Source: Deltaproteobacteria bacterium (lineage in GTDB: Bacteria; Desulfobacterota; Syntrophobacteria; Syntrophobacterales; Thermodesulforhabdaceae). Taken from it: a stretch of 64,000 bases of DNA. The stretch covers positions 30,809-94,808 of the forward strand of contig JAFDGW010000004.1 of NCBI GenBank assembly GCA_019309115.1, written 5' to 3'. A model generated the notes under the pieces. The model saw only the letters and a program-made list of their open reading frames with translations, had not been told where the DNA came from and did not search any database. The position numbers were made by a program, and so were the translations under genes. Below, one piece after another: positions 1 to 8,723 of the stretch (position 1 is the first letter of the stretch; each line of letters begins with the position of its first letter).

Positions 1-312
1 AATTCGAACTTGCCCTATATGGCGCTTCCAGCCGTGAGAAATTCTGTGAAGAGTTACATCGGCAACGATCTTTGACCCGTCCAGAGCGAGAAGTGGCAGG
101 ACCCGATCATAGCTGAGATGTTCAACCCATTCACGTATCACAGCAGGATCACGGACATTGTGCCTTAAGAACACGAGCAGTTTATCCGGAAGCTCCCTGA
201 AAAACTCGAGTAATGCTTGTTCGTCTTCCGCTATCATAGGACGAATCGTGATCCTTTTGCCAGATCGAAGAGTAACCTCTTTAGTTCCAAAGATGGTTTC
301 TTCTCCACCCAT
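1..312 (-). CDS. GNAT acetyltransferase, N-terminal part (cut by window edge)
   Basis: Only the first 104 codons are in the window. The start ATG (310-312) lies one base past the stop of the metallophosphoesterase, so the two are probably translationally coupled. The visible part has the GNAT N-terminal pattern: a beta strand ending in ITIRPM, then AEDEQALLEFFRELP, then a second strand DGSKIVADVTL. The acetyl-CoA loop should lie beyond the edge. The substrate cannot be told. The family call rests on pattern recognition of half a domain. Confidence 0.6.
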   Translation of the reverse strand, partial: MGGEETIFGTKEVTLRSGKRITIRPMIAEDEQALLEFFRELPDKLLVFLRHNVRDPAVIREWVEHLSYDRVLPLLALDGSKIVADVTLHRISHGWKRHIGQVRI

Positions 313-313
313 T

Positions 314-1069
314 TTATATCCCCTCCGCCAACCTGGTTGCCAGGAACTCTGGTAATTTCGCCCTTAATATTTTCGCCTGTGCCAGCGTAATATTATATTC
401 TACCGATCGGAACTGAACGGTCATTGCATCAATGTCGACAATGAGATAATGAGCTCTCGAATCTTTCTGCCTGGGCTGACCAACACTTCCTGGGTTTATA
501 AGGTACATTTCATCGGATCTAAGAATAATGGGCTCCTTCGTTAGCGGGAGCGCTCTGATCTTGCCCTGAGAGTTTCTCGACCACACCTTGGGTACATGAG
601 TGTGCCCGAAGAAGGCAATTCGAACAAAGGGAAGTTGCCTCCTCATGAAGTTGAATGCCCTCTTGGCCTGATACATGTTGGCTATGTAAGTGTTAACACT
701 TTCAAGCGAACCGTGGAACAGTAAGAATTGTCCTTCCAGAAGCAGGCTGAAAGGAAGGCCAGAAAGATACTCCACATGATGCGCATCCAATTGCTGCCGC
801 GTGTAAAGAATCGCATGGTAAGCCAGCATGTTAAACCCTTCAGCAAGATCAAGATCAAGAGCTGCAACATCATGATTCCCCTGCACTCCGTGAACGTTAC
901 GTTCCATCAGCAGGTCAATCACTTCGCACGGGCTGGCATTATAACCCACTACATCTCCAAGATGCAGCACTCTATCGACGTGCTGGTGGTCCAGATCTCT
1001 GAACACAGCTTCCAGAGCTTCCAGATTAGCGTGAACATCTGAAAAAATAGCCAGCCGTGCCACGGTCAC
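314..1069 (-). CDS. Metallophosphoesterase (calcineurin-like, YfcE-type)
   Basis: A 251-residue cytoplasmic protein with all metal-binding motifs of the calcineurin-like superfamily: DVH at 11-13, GD at 38-39, GNHD at 64-67 and GHTH at 155-158. This marks a dinuclear-metal phosphodiesterase or phosphatase, but the substrate is not evident. Its start overlaps the stop of the upstream helicase by four bases (ATGA) and its stop is next to the start of the GNAT gene, so the three form a tight minus-strand operon. No signal peptide is seen. Confidence 0.85.
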   Translation of the reverse strand: MTVARLAIFSDVHANLEALEAVFRDLDHQHVDRVLHLGDVVGYNASPCEVIDLLMERNVHGVQGNHDVAALDLDLAEGFNMLAYHAILYTRQQLDAHHVEYLSGLPFSLLLEGQFLLFHGSLESVNTYIANMYQAKRAFNFMRRQLPFVRIAFFGHTHVPKVWSRNSQGKIRALPLTKEPIILRSDEMYLINPGSVGQPRQKDSRAHYLIVDIDAMTVQFRSVEYNITLAQAKILRAKLPEFLATRLAEGI

Positions 1070-3714
1070 ACTACGATTACCGGTTCTCTCATGATCAATG
1101 ATCGAGCCTCCCCTGCCGACCTGGCGAGATCTTCATGAGAATCCACAAGAGACTCGATCTGGTGAAGGTGATCCGCCGTCCTTATTATTAGCATCACCAG
1201 ATCACCTTCGTCCATGCGAACAATTTCTTTTACTTCTTCCCAATTGCTGCCTTTCGCCCAGAAATAAACGGTCGGAACAGTCCAGAACGGCAGAGGTGGA
1301 ATAGCAAACCCCCACTCCTGAAGTCGGTTTTTCAACCTTTGCAGGGTCTGGATCATATGAAAGTAATGTTTCGCAAGGTCTGGAAACTTATAAATTAACG
1401 TTCCAAGTTCGATATCCTGAGCACGTTCACGGTCTATAACAAAAGGAGCTATGAGACCTGCAAGCAATGGCGGATCATTGGCCGGAAAGATTTCATTTCG
1501 TATCCCTTCGGAAATAAGAAGCGGTTGATCCAGTCGTAGCTTAGATGCCCATATACCATCTGGTGTAAGGCTTCCATTGGGACTGACATAACCTTCCTGC
1601 TGCAAAAATCTCATGTGGTAAACGAAGGACTTCCAGAGCTTGTCCTGGACAGAGGTCGTTGCCTCTAGGGACATCTGGAAGCGATGGAGCAGATGACCGA
1701 AGGGATGATCTGAACCTTTTATGCAAGCTGCATAGAGCTTGCAGCCTTCACAAGGAAGACTGGATCTGTGTTCCAAAAGTTCTGCCATTTCTTCATCAGG
1801 ACCCCAGAAGACAGGGGAAGATTCCCGAGGATCTTCATAAAATTCCGTTATAATTCGATGCCACTCTCCCACGTCTTCTAGAGAGGGAAGATCTGATATG
1901 TGGTGTCCTATTCGAGCGATGCGTGATAACCTGATGTACGACACCTTTACCCTGCCGCGCCGCGTCTTTACTGGTATTGTCAGACGCACAGATTTAACTC
2001 TGTCAGCGAAGGGCTCTGGTCGCTCCAGCACCACATAAGGAACGGACCGCCTGTTGTAGAAAACCCTGCCACGTACCAGTAGATGCTGAACAGCAGACGG
2101 CAGACTTTTTCTCTTCCATTCCTTTTTCAACTCTTTTATACGATCGCTAAGATTTTGATACCGCTTCCGCATTTCCAGTGCTTCTTCCACAGAATCACAG
2201 GCAATGTCTTCTTCCCATTCCTGCAATTTTCTAAAAAGCCTGGCCTGAGCTTTACGCTTTTTCTTTCTTTCACTAGCCATGTTCTGGAATGTGGCAAGAG
2301 ATACGGCAAAGAGATCTTTTATTTCGTCAGGTTGATGAGAAAGTAAAAGATTCAGAACCATGGAAAAATTAACTCGAACCTGACTGAATATTGGATCCGG
2401 AGGGCTCTTCAATAGATCGTATATATAACGAGCATCCTGGTACGGCCCGGGTAAAATCAGTACAAAACCTACTTCGTCCATCCCTCGCCTGCCCGCTCTG
2501 CCTGTCATCTGTAGAAGTTCCGTTGCTGTAAGAGGTACAAACTCGTGACCGTTAAATCTGTCGCTCTGACATATAACCACCGTTCTGGCCGGAAAGTTCA
2601 CCCCGGCAGCTACAGTGGACGTGGAAAAAATTGCCTCCAGGTAACCTTCCTGCATGAGTTTTTCCAGGAACACTTTCCAGTAAGGGAGCTGACCACCATG
2701 GTGAGCTCCTACCCGGGCTCTCAAGAGTACTTCCAAATGCTTATGACCCCTTAGAAAGGGAAACTCATTTAAGAGTTCCTCCACTCGAGCTTCAAATTCT
2801 TCACGACTCTTAACAAGAGAAGTTTCTTCAACAGGTTCACACATCTCGATAGCTTTTTCGCAATCAGCTCGCGACTTCAAAAAAAATATGGCCGGCAGGA
2901 GATTTGCTGCACGCAGTACTTCCATAACCCTGGGAATATCGGGAAAATGGAAGCGAGGGAAATCTCTCGGTTTGACCTCGTAGATCCTTCGATAAAATCC
3001 ACGGCTAGTTTCAAGGGGAGCCAGCTCCCCGTCCGGAAAAAGAAAAAGGGGATATAGCGGTACCGGACGTTCTGTAGCCCTTATCCATACACATTTATTG
3101 CCTCTGAGCCATCTCAGCCAATCGCAAATCTCCTGGGAATTTCTGATCGTTGCAGAGAGCAAAAGGACCCTAACTCGAGGAGGAAGGTAAATAAGAATCT
3201 CCTCCCAAACCACACCTCTATCTGCGTCCCCGAGATAGTGCGCTTCGTCCACGACCACCAGATCCATGTTGAGATCTAGCCCTTGGTGCATAACGTCGTA
3301 AAGCTGATTCCTGAGGATTTCAGTGGTTCCCACGATTATGGGTGCATCCGGATTTTCCTTTCGGTCTCCCGTGAGAATTCCAACATTTTCTCTGCCAAAA
3401 AGATTACCAAACTCTTCGTATTTGGAATTTGAAAGGGCTTTCAAAGGTGAAGCATACCAAGATCGCTTGCCTTTTCTGAACTGTTCTTCTATCGCTTTGA
3501 TGGCTATATAAGTCTTGCCTGCCCCCGTCGGCGCTGTAACCAAAACGTCTGATTTGCGTATGGCTTCAATGGCTTCAACTTGAAAAGGATCAGGCACAAA
3601 GGGCGCCGGTTCCGGCGAACCAATGCGTTCGAGAACTCGCTGCACCTGAGGGTGGACAGAGAGACAAAATTCATTCTCCTGGATTTTTCCGATTGCCGTC
3701 GATTTTAGTTTTCC
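1066..3714 (-). CDS. Superfamily II DExH helicase, Ski2/Mtr4-like
   Basis: About 882 residues. Motif I is APTGAGKT (about residue 61), motif II DEAH (about 156), motif III LLLSATI and motif VI QMTGRAGRRG. This layout is typical of Ski2-like helicases. A CEGCKLYAAC cluster in the C-terminal half may bind metal. I chose the ATG at 3714, with AAGGTG upstream, over the ATG at 3768, because the latter has no ribosome site and would overlap the divergent thioesterase. The substrate (RNA or DNA) cannot be read from sequence. It is first in the operon with the metallophosphoesterase. Confidence 0.85.
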   Translation of the reverse strand, partial: GKLKSTAIGKIQENEFCLSVHPQVQRVLERIGSPEPAPFVPDPFQVEAIEAIRKSDVLVTAPTGAGKTYIAIKAIEEQFRKGKRSWYASPLKALSNSKYEEFGNLFGRENVGILTGDRKENPDAPIIVGTTEILRNQLYDVMHQGLDLNMDLVVVDEAHYLGDADRGVVWEEILIYLPPRVRVLLLSATIRNSQEICDWLRWLRGNKCVWIRATERPVPLYPLFLFPDGELAPLETSRGFYRRIYEVKPRDFPRFHFPDIPRVMEVLRAANLLPAIFFLKSRADCEKAIEMCEPVEETSLVKSREEFEARVEELLNEFPFLRGHKHLEVLLRARVGAHHGGQLPYWKVFLEKLMQEGYLEAIFSTSTVAAGVNFPARTVVICQSDRFNGHEFVPLTATELLQMTGRAGRRGMDEVGFVLILPGPYQDARYIYDLLKSPPDPIFSQVRVNFSMVLNLLLSHQPDEIKDLFAVSLATFQNMASERKKKRKAQARLFRKLQEWEEDIACDSVEEALEMRKRYQNLSDRIKELKKEWKRKSLPSAVQHLLVRGRVFYNRRSVPYVVLERPEPFADRVKSVRLTIPVKTRRGRVKVSYIRLSRIARIGHHISDLPSLEDVGEWHRIITEFYEDPRESSPVFWGPDEEMAELLEHRSSLPCEGCKLYAACIKGSDHPFGHLLHRFQMSLEATTSVQDKLWKSFVYHMRFLQQEGYVSPNGSLTPDGIWASKLRLDQPLLISEGIRNEIFPANDPPLLAGLIAPFVIDRERAQDIELGTLIYKFPDLAKHYFHMIQTLQRLKNRLQEWGFAIPPLPFWTVPTVYFWAKGSNWEEVKEIVRMDEGDLVMLIIRTADHLHQIESLVDSHEDLARSAGEARSLIMREPVIVV

Positions 3715-3819
3715 CATATTTGAAATAACACACCTTAAAATTGAGTGAAAATTGGACAACAATTTCATATCATTGTTGTCGTAAAAGGAAAAGCGTTTGT
3801 CATTGAAGGGAGGTTTTTA

Positions 3820-4254
3820 GTGGAGAGGGTACGTGCCTTGGAGTTAAAAAAGTATCACGAAATTGTTATGCGAATTCCACTGTTCGAAGTGGACCTCGGC
3901 CAAGCAGTTTATCATGGAAGTTATTTCCACCTGTTCGAAATTGCCCGGGATTCATTCTTCAGATCATTGGATTTTCCCTATAGCCAGCTTATGCGGGAGG
4001 GTTACCACTTAACTATAGCACAGCTGGCCTGTGCTTACTTTCACCCGCTGCGTTACGATCAGCTCATTCAAATACGCACTTCTGTGAAGGAACTCAAAAA
4101 CAGAACACTCACCATGATCCAGCAAATCTGGTACGAAAGCACAATTTACACCCAGGCAGAGTTCATAATGGTCTGCGTTGATTTCCAAGGCAAGGTGTCG
4201 CTGATCCCAGAAAAGCTGAGACAAGTCCTTTCTGAGTGGATGGCACACAGTTAG
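3820..4254 (+). CDS. ybgC: YbgC-like acyl-CoA thioesterase (hotdog fold)
   Basis: 144 residues. The motif FEVDLGQAVYHGSYFHLFE corresponds to the YbgC/4-hydroxybenzoyl-CoA thioesterase signature containing the catalytic aspartate. An in-frame ATG exists at 3745, but the GTG at 3820 has a strong AAGGGAGG site at 3806-3813 and begins the protein near the first hotdog strand, so it is preferred. That leaves about 105 bp for divergent promoters towards the helicase. The usual role is hydrolysis of short acyl-CoA esters; the partner substrate is unknown. A hybrid kinase follows 30 bp downstream. Confidence 0.8.
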   Translation: MERVRALELKKYHEIVMRIPLFEVDLGQAVYHGSYFHLFEIARDSFFRSLDFPYSQLMREGYHLTIAQLACAYFHPLRYDQLIQIRTSVKELKNRTLTMIQQIWYESTIYTQAEFIMVCVDFQGKVSLIPEKLRQVLSEWMAHS

Positions 4255-4284
4255 GGAAGGTAAAAAAACTGGGGAGAGGATACA

Positions 4285-7104
4285 ATGCGATCAGGCAATG
4301 CAAGCCACAATGGGGTTTTAATTTCGATTTTTGTGCTCAGCACTGACCCGGAACTTAAAAACACCCTAATCAATGCGGCAGCGGCTTGCAAGCCTCGTCC
4401 ATCCATCTCGTTTTTTACTAACTATGAAGAATTGGTCCAATCACGTCGGGAAAGAGTAATCCTCCTGATTGACTGGAATTGCATCAAAAGTAATTACGAA
4501 GAAATTACTCAAACAATAAGGGTTAATTTCCCAAGGGGATACATTGTAGCCCTTGTTGCCGAGCGCCCTGAAGACCCGGTTTTGGAATGCTTAAGGAAGA
4601 GTATAGTGGACGACCTTTTATATAAATCTAACCTTCACTTGTATGTTCTTCCGCTTATTGAAAGAGCCGCCAGGGTAATCCAGCTCCTCTTGAAACAGGA
4701 AAGAGTACGAAAGGAAGCTGAAATAAGGCGTGAAAACATGATTAGAATTATAAAACATTCCCCTGATGGTATCTTTGTGGTTGACCGGGATATGCGAATC
4801 CTGGCCTTTAATTCGGCAGCGACGAGGATTTTCGGTATCCCGGCTACAGAGCTTATTGGGAAAAAATTCCCTATTGACATTAAAGATCCCAAGCAATTTC
4901 GGCAACCCGTTGAATTACCTTACGTCAAGCCCAATGGCATAGAAGTTTGGCTTGAGGTAAGTGGCAGTGAAATAGTGTGGCAGAATGCTCCGGCTTTTTT
5001 CGTCCACATGAGGGACATGACCCTTCAAAAAATGGCACTCGAAGAAATTAGATCACTCTACACCTTTCAGGAAAGTTTTCATAAGATAGCGAATGTGGCT
5101 CTCACCGTGAAAGATCTCGGAACTTTTACAAAGAAAGCGCTTAGAATTCTAATTGATACCGGTCAACTCAATGGAATTACAATAATATATCAAGAATCCG
5201 CGGAACGCTACAAACTCCATCACTTCGAAAAGACTACCAGGGAATACGAAGATCACTATCTGACCAGGGAAGAGCTTCCTCCTTGCACTGCAGCCCTAAA
5301 CGGTGATGACGCTACGCGCCTTATCGAACCATCCATTTGCGAAAACTGCCATTTTTTTAAAAAATGTACCCGATCTGGCACCACTATCATGTCTCCCCTG
5401 CACTACGACAGTGAATACAAAGGGTGGATTATAATTTGCCTTAAGGGCGCTATCACTGAGCTTTATTTGGAGCAACTCAAGGAGCTGGTTGATAATATGA
5501 ACCTGTGGCTTAGTGTAGTCACAGCCAGGGTTGAGTCGCTTATAGCCCAACAAAAGGAAAAAGAACTTAAGAAAAGGCTTCAGGAATCGGAAGAAAAATT
5601 CAGAAAAGCTTTTGAAGATTCACCTTTGTGGATTTGTATATGTAATTTGCACACGGGGCAGTTGATTGAAATCAACAATTCAGTTTTAAAGAGCCTGGGT
5701 TATTCGAAAGAAGAGCTTATCAACAGGACACTTCACGACCTCAATATCTGCGGATCGAGAGAAGAGAGACAGAATATTGTGCAGCAGCTCTGCCGAACCG
5801 GCTCTATCAAGAGCTACGAAATAAGATGTAAGGGTAAAGATGGAATTTACCACGATGTTCTTTTGTGGGTTGAGCTTATTGAGGTTGGCGGTCAAAAATG
5901 TGCATTAATCATCGGAGATGACATAACGGATAAAAAACGGCTTGAAGCAGCCCTTCTACAGGCTCAAAAAATGGAAGCAATGGGGCAACTCGTGGGAGGT
6001 ATTGCCCATGATTTCAATAATGCCCTATCGGTCATGATGGGTTATGCAGAAATGATGCGAATTCAGCTAATGGATAAAGTGCAAAAGGATCAGCTGGCTT
6101 CATGCGTTGAAGAAATCATTAACGTCATAAAACGGACAAGGGAAATGACCGGTAAGCTTTTGGCTTTCGCCAGGAAACAGCCAATAAATCCTCGTGTTCT
6201 AGATGTAAAAGAAGGGGTTGAGAAAAGTATAAAGTTACTAAGGCAGTTGGTGGGAGATGATATTCAGGTTGAGTTTTCCGCACAGGACGGGATAAAACCC
6301 GTAGTACTGCTTGATCCTGCCTCTCTGGATCAGATCCTGATGAATCTTGCAGTCAATGCACGAGACGCTATAAGAGGCAGAGGAAAGATCACGATAGAAA
6401 TCAAAAATATGCTTATTTTGGAAGAAGAAGCCGAGTTGAATCCTGAGTTAGAAGCGGGTGAGTACGTATGTATAATTTTCAGCGACGATGGTGAAGGCAT
6501 GGACGAAGAGACTATGAAACATATTTTCGAACCCTTTTTCAGCACCAAAGGTGCCAAAGGAACGGGGCTTGGTCTTTCGACCGTTTACGGGATAGTTAAA
6601 CAGCATCGTGGTTTCATCACGGTTCGCAGTGAGAAAGGCAAGGGAACTACGTTTAACGTTTGTTTTCCAGTTTTCGCGGGCAAAGCAGAGGGTATAACTG
6701 AAAAATCTAAAGATGAGTTAGCAGGGGGATCAGAAAGGATCGTTATAGTGGAAGATGATGAACAACTTTTAAGGATGTGTGAACAATTTCTGAGCAGACT
6801 GGGTTACGAGGTAATAGGTTTTAACCATCCTGAACGCGCACTTCTCCATTTTAAAAATACGTCCCGCATGGCAGATCTAATAATAACGGATGTATTTATG
6901 AAAGGACTAGATGGCCCATTGCTTGTTGAAGAAATCAACAAGATAGTTCCAAACCTGAAAACCATATTTATAACCGGATACCCAGGCGATGTGTTGAAGA
7001 AGTACACATTGGATGATCGGCAAAATGTTGTGCTTCAGAAGCCTTTCGATTTGAAAGAGCTTGCGGAAACCGTTAGGAACGTTCTTGAAGGAAATAGGCC
7101 GTGA
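4285..7104 (+). CDS. Hybrid sensor histidine kinase (pseudo-receiver, PAS, GAF-like, PAS, HisKA, HATPase, receiver)
   Basis: 939 residues, no clear membrane segments, so probably cytoplasmic. Residues 1-125 resemble a degenerate receiver. A PAS domain follows at about 150-255, then a GAF-like segment at about 260-415, then a second PAS at about 435-555. The NtrB-type H-box GGIAHDFNN has the phosphorylated His at 575. The ATPase domain has DDGEGMD and GTGLGLSTVYG. The C-terminal receiver keeps phosphoacceptor Asp869 (LIITDVFM). The GAF-like segment has cysteines at 334, 352, 355 and 361, which could hold a metal, cluster or redox switch; this is inference. The start ATG follows GGGGAGAGG. No cognate regulator is adjacent. 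Confidence 0.88.
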   Translation: MRSGNASHNGVLISIFVLSTDPELKNTLINAAAACKPRPSISFFTNYEELVQSRRERVILLIDWNCIKSNYEEITQTIRVNFPRGYIVALVAERPEDPVLECLRKSIVDDLLYKSNLHLYVLPLIERAARVIQLLLKQERVRKEAEIRRENMIRIIKHSPDGIFVVDRDMRILAFNSAATRIFGIPATELIGKKFPIDIKDPKQFRQPVELPYVKPNGIEVWLEVSGSEIVWQNAPAFFVHMRDMTLQKMALEEIRSLYTFQESFHKIANVALTVKDLGTFTKKALRILIDTGQLNGITIIYQESAERYKLHHFEKTTREYEDHYLTREELPPCTAALNGDDATRLIEPSICENCHFFKKCTRSGTTIMSPLHYDSEYKGWIIICLKGAITELYLEQLKELVDNMNLWLSVVTARVESLIAQQKEKELKKRLQESEEKFRKAFEDSPLWICICNLHTGQLIEINNSVLKSLGYSKEELINRTLHDLNICGSREERQNIVQQLCRTGSIKSYEIRCKGKDGIYHDVLLWVELIEVGGQKCALIIGDDITDKKRLEAALLQAQKMEAMGQLVGGIAHDFNNALSVMMGYAEMMRIQLMDKVQKDQLASCVEEIINVIKRTREMTGKLLAFARKQPINPRVLDVKEGVEKSIKLLRQLVGDDIQVEFSAQDGIKPVVLLDPASLDQILMNLAVNARDAIRGRGKITIEIKNMLILEEEAELNPELEAGEYVCIIFSDDGEGMDEETMKHIFEPFFSTKGAKGTGLGLSTVYGIVKQHRGFITVRSEKGKGTTFNVCFPVFAGKAEGITEKSKDELAGGSERIVIVEDDEQLLRMCEQFLSRLGYEVIGFNHPERALLHFKNTSRMADLIITDVFMKGLDGPLLVEEINKIVPNLKTIFITGYPGDVLKKYTLDDRQNVVLQKPFDLKELAETVRNVLEGNRP

Positions 7105-7123
7105 AAGGAGGCAATTGCTTTCG

Positions 7124-7987
7124 ATGGAGGGGTTGTTTCGCGCTTGTTACACTTACGGCCGCCTGATTAAATTTAGCCATACCATCTTTGCCTTGCCCTT
7201 TGCCCTTTCTGCTGTAATCCTGGCAAACCGGACAGTGCCTGTAACGCCACGCACCCTGTTCTGGATTCTTGTTGCCATGGTTAGTGCTCGTTCTACGGCC
7301 ATGGGTTTCAACCGCTGGGCTGACAGGGTTTATGATAAAATGAATCCTCGAACGGCCAATCGACCATCGGTAACGGGTGCAATATCGCCACGAGCACTGG
7401 TAACTTTAACAGTGACATCCGGAGCAACCTTCGTGCTGAGTGCAAGGATGCTGGGAAATCTGTGTTTTCTTTGTTCCTTTCCGGTTCTCGGAGTTCTTAT
7501 AGGTTATTCCTATACAAAAAGGTTTACAAAGTGGTGTCATCTTTTCCTAGGATTTGCCATAGGGCTTGCCCCTACCGGAGCATGGATAGCCGTAACCAAT
7601 GGGTTCGACTTTAGGATAGTATTTCTATCCATTGCACTTATGACCTACATAGCCGGCTTCGACATTCTTTACGCCTGTTTGGACGTAGAATTTGACCGAA
7701 AGGTTGGGCTTTTTTCGCTTCCAGCAACACTGGGTGTGGAACGAGCTTTGAGAATTTCTGCGATCATTCACGGGGTAACCTTTATTTCGCTACTCATTGT
7801 GGGAATTCTTTTCAAACTTTCAATACCCTATTACACGTGCACCCTCCTCATAGGAGTCTTGCTTGTATTGGAACATCGAATGGTAAAACCCAACGATCTG
7901 AGCAAAGTTCCTGTTGCTTTTTATCACGTGAACAGCGCCGTGTCGGTTCTTCTTTTTTTGGGAGTTTTCTTGGAATCCGTCATTTGA
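7124..7987 (+). CDS. UbiA-family prenyltransferase, MqnP-like
   Basis: 287-residue membrane protein with about eight hydrophobic segments. The first prenyl-diphosphate motif is NRWADRVYDKMNPRT and the second is DVEFDRKVG, in the UbiA pattern. With UbiE and UbiD neighbours, the likely role is prenylation of the dihydroxy-naphthoate precursor in futalosine-pathway menaquinone synthesis (MqnP). The ATG at 7124 is preferred over 7061, which lies inside the kinase gene; an AAAGGAGG site lies at 7104-7111 with a long 12-nt spacer. Assignment to MqnP rather than 4-hydroxybenzoate transferase rests on context. Confidence 0.82.
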   Translation: MEGLFRACYTYGRLIKFSHTIFALPFALSAVILANRTVPVTPRTLFWILVAMVSARSTAMGFNRWADRVYDKMNPRTANRPSVTGAISPRALVTLTVTSGATFVLSARMLGNLCFLCSFPVLGVLIGYSYTKRFTKWCHLFLGFAIGLAPTGAWIAVTNGFDFRIVFLSIALMTYIAGFDILYACLDVEFDRKVGLFSLPATLGVERALRISAIIHGVTFISLLIVGILFKLSIPYYTCTLLIGVLLVLEHRMVKPNDLSKVPVAFYHVNSAVSVLLFLGVFLESVI

Positions 7988-7996
7988 GGAGTCGAA

Positions 7997-8719
7997 ATGA
8001 AACTCATTAAAACTCCGGATCGCATTGGCTCGATGTTCAACCGTATAGCCCCCGTCTATGACTTTCTGAACCATTTCCTCTCGGTAGGTTTTGACATCTA
8101 CTGGCGTAGCCAGGCCACGAAGGCTTTAGTTTCCGAATTGAAATGCAAACCGGCTATGGTGGCAGACGTTGCATCGGGTACTGGTGATCTGGCACTCTCG
8201 CTTATGAGGCGAGATACCTGGTTATTCGTTGTGGGAATAGACATAGCGGAGAAGATGTTAAAGAAGGGCAAACAGAAGTTACAAAAGGAAGGTTACGACA
8301 ACAGGTTTTTGCCGGTGCTGGGAGATGCTCTAAACCTTCCGTTGTCCGGTAGTTCTTGCGACGCTATCATGATAGCTTATGGAATAAGAAATGTCCTCAG
8401 CGTTGAGAAAGCATTGGAAGAGTTTGCGAGGGTGCTTAAGCCCGGTGGGCTGTTGCTGATTCTTGAATTCAGCTTGCCGAAAGCAAAATTATTTCGCGAT
8501 GTTTATCTTTTCTACTTCAAAAAGATATTGCCCACTTTGGGAAGGCTTGTATCTGGTGATATTGATGCATATTCTTACCTGCCAACGTCGGTGACAGCGT
8601 TCATGACCGTGGAAGATATGGAAATGATGTTACAGAACGCAGGTTTCAAGGTAATGGAAACCAGGTGTTTTCTATCGGGCGTATCCTATTACATATTGGG
8701 CAAATGCAAAGGACGGTAG
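7997..8719 (+). CDS. ubiE: Menaquinone methyltransferase UbiE/MenG
   Basis: 240 residues. The family features are present: GSMFNRIAPVYDFLNHFLS near the start, an SAM-binding loop VADVASGTGDLAL, and the YGIRNV signature. It methylates demethylmenaquinone at the ring, the last step of menaquinone synthesis. It lies 9 bp after the UbiA gene and 4 bp before the UbiD gene, so the three are one transcription unit. The ribosome site is GAGGAG seven bases before the ATG. Confidence 0.92.
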   Translation: MKLIKTPDRIGSMFNRIAPVYDFLNHFLSVGFDIYWRSQATKALVSELKCKPAMVADVASGTGDLALSLMRRDTWLFVVGIDIAEKMLKKGKQKLQKEGYDNRFLPVLGDALNLPLSGSSCDAIMIAYGIRNVLSVEKALEEFARVLKPGGLLLILEFSLPKAKLFRDVYLFYFKKILPTLGRLVSGDIDAYSYLPTSVTAFMTVEDMEMMLQNAGFKVMETRCFLSGVSYYILGKCKGR

Positions 8720-8723
8720 AAAG

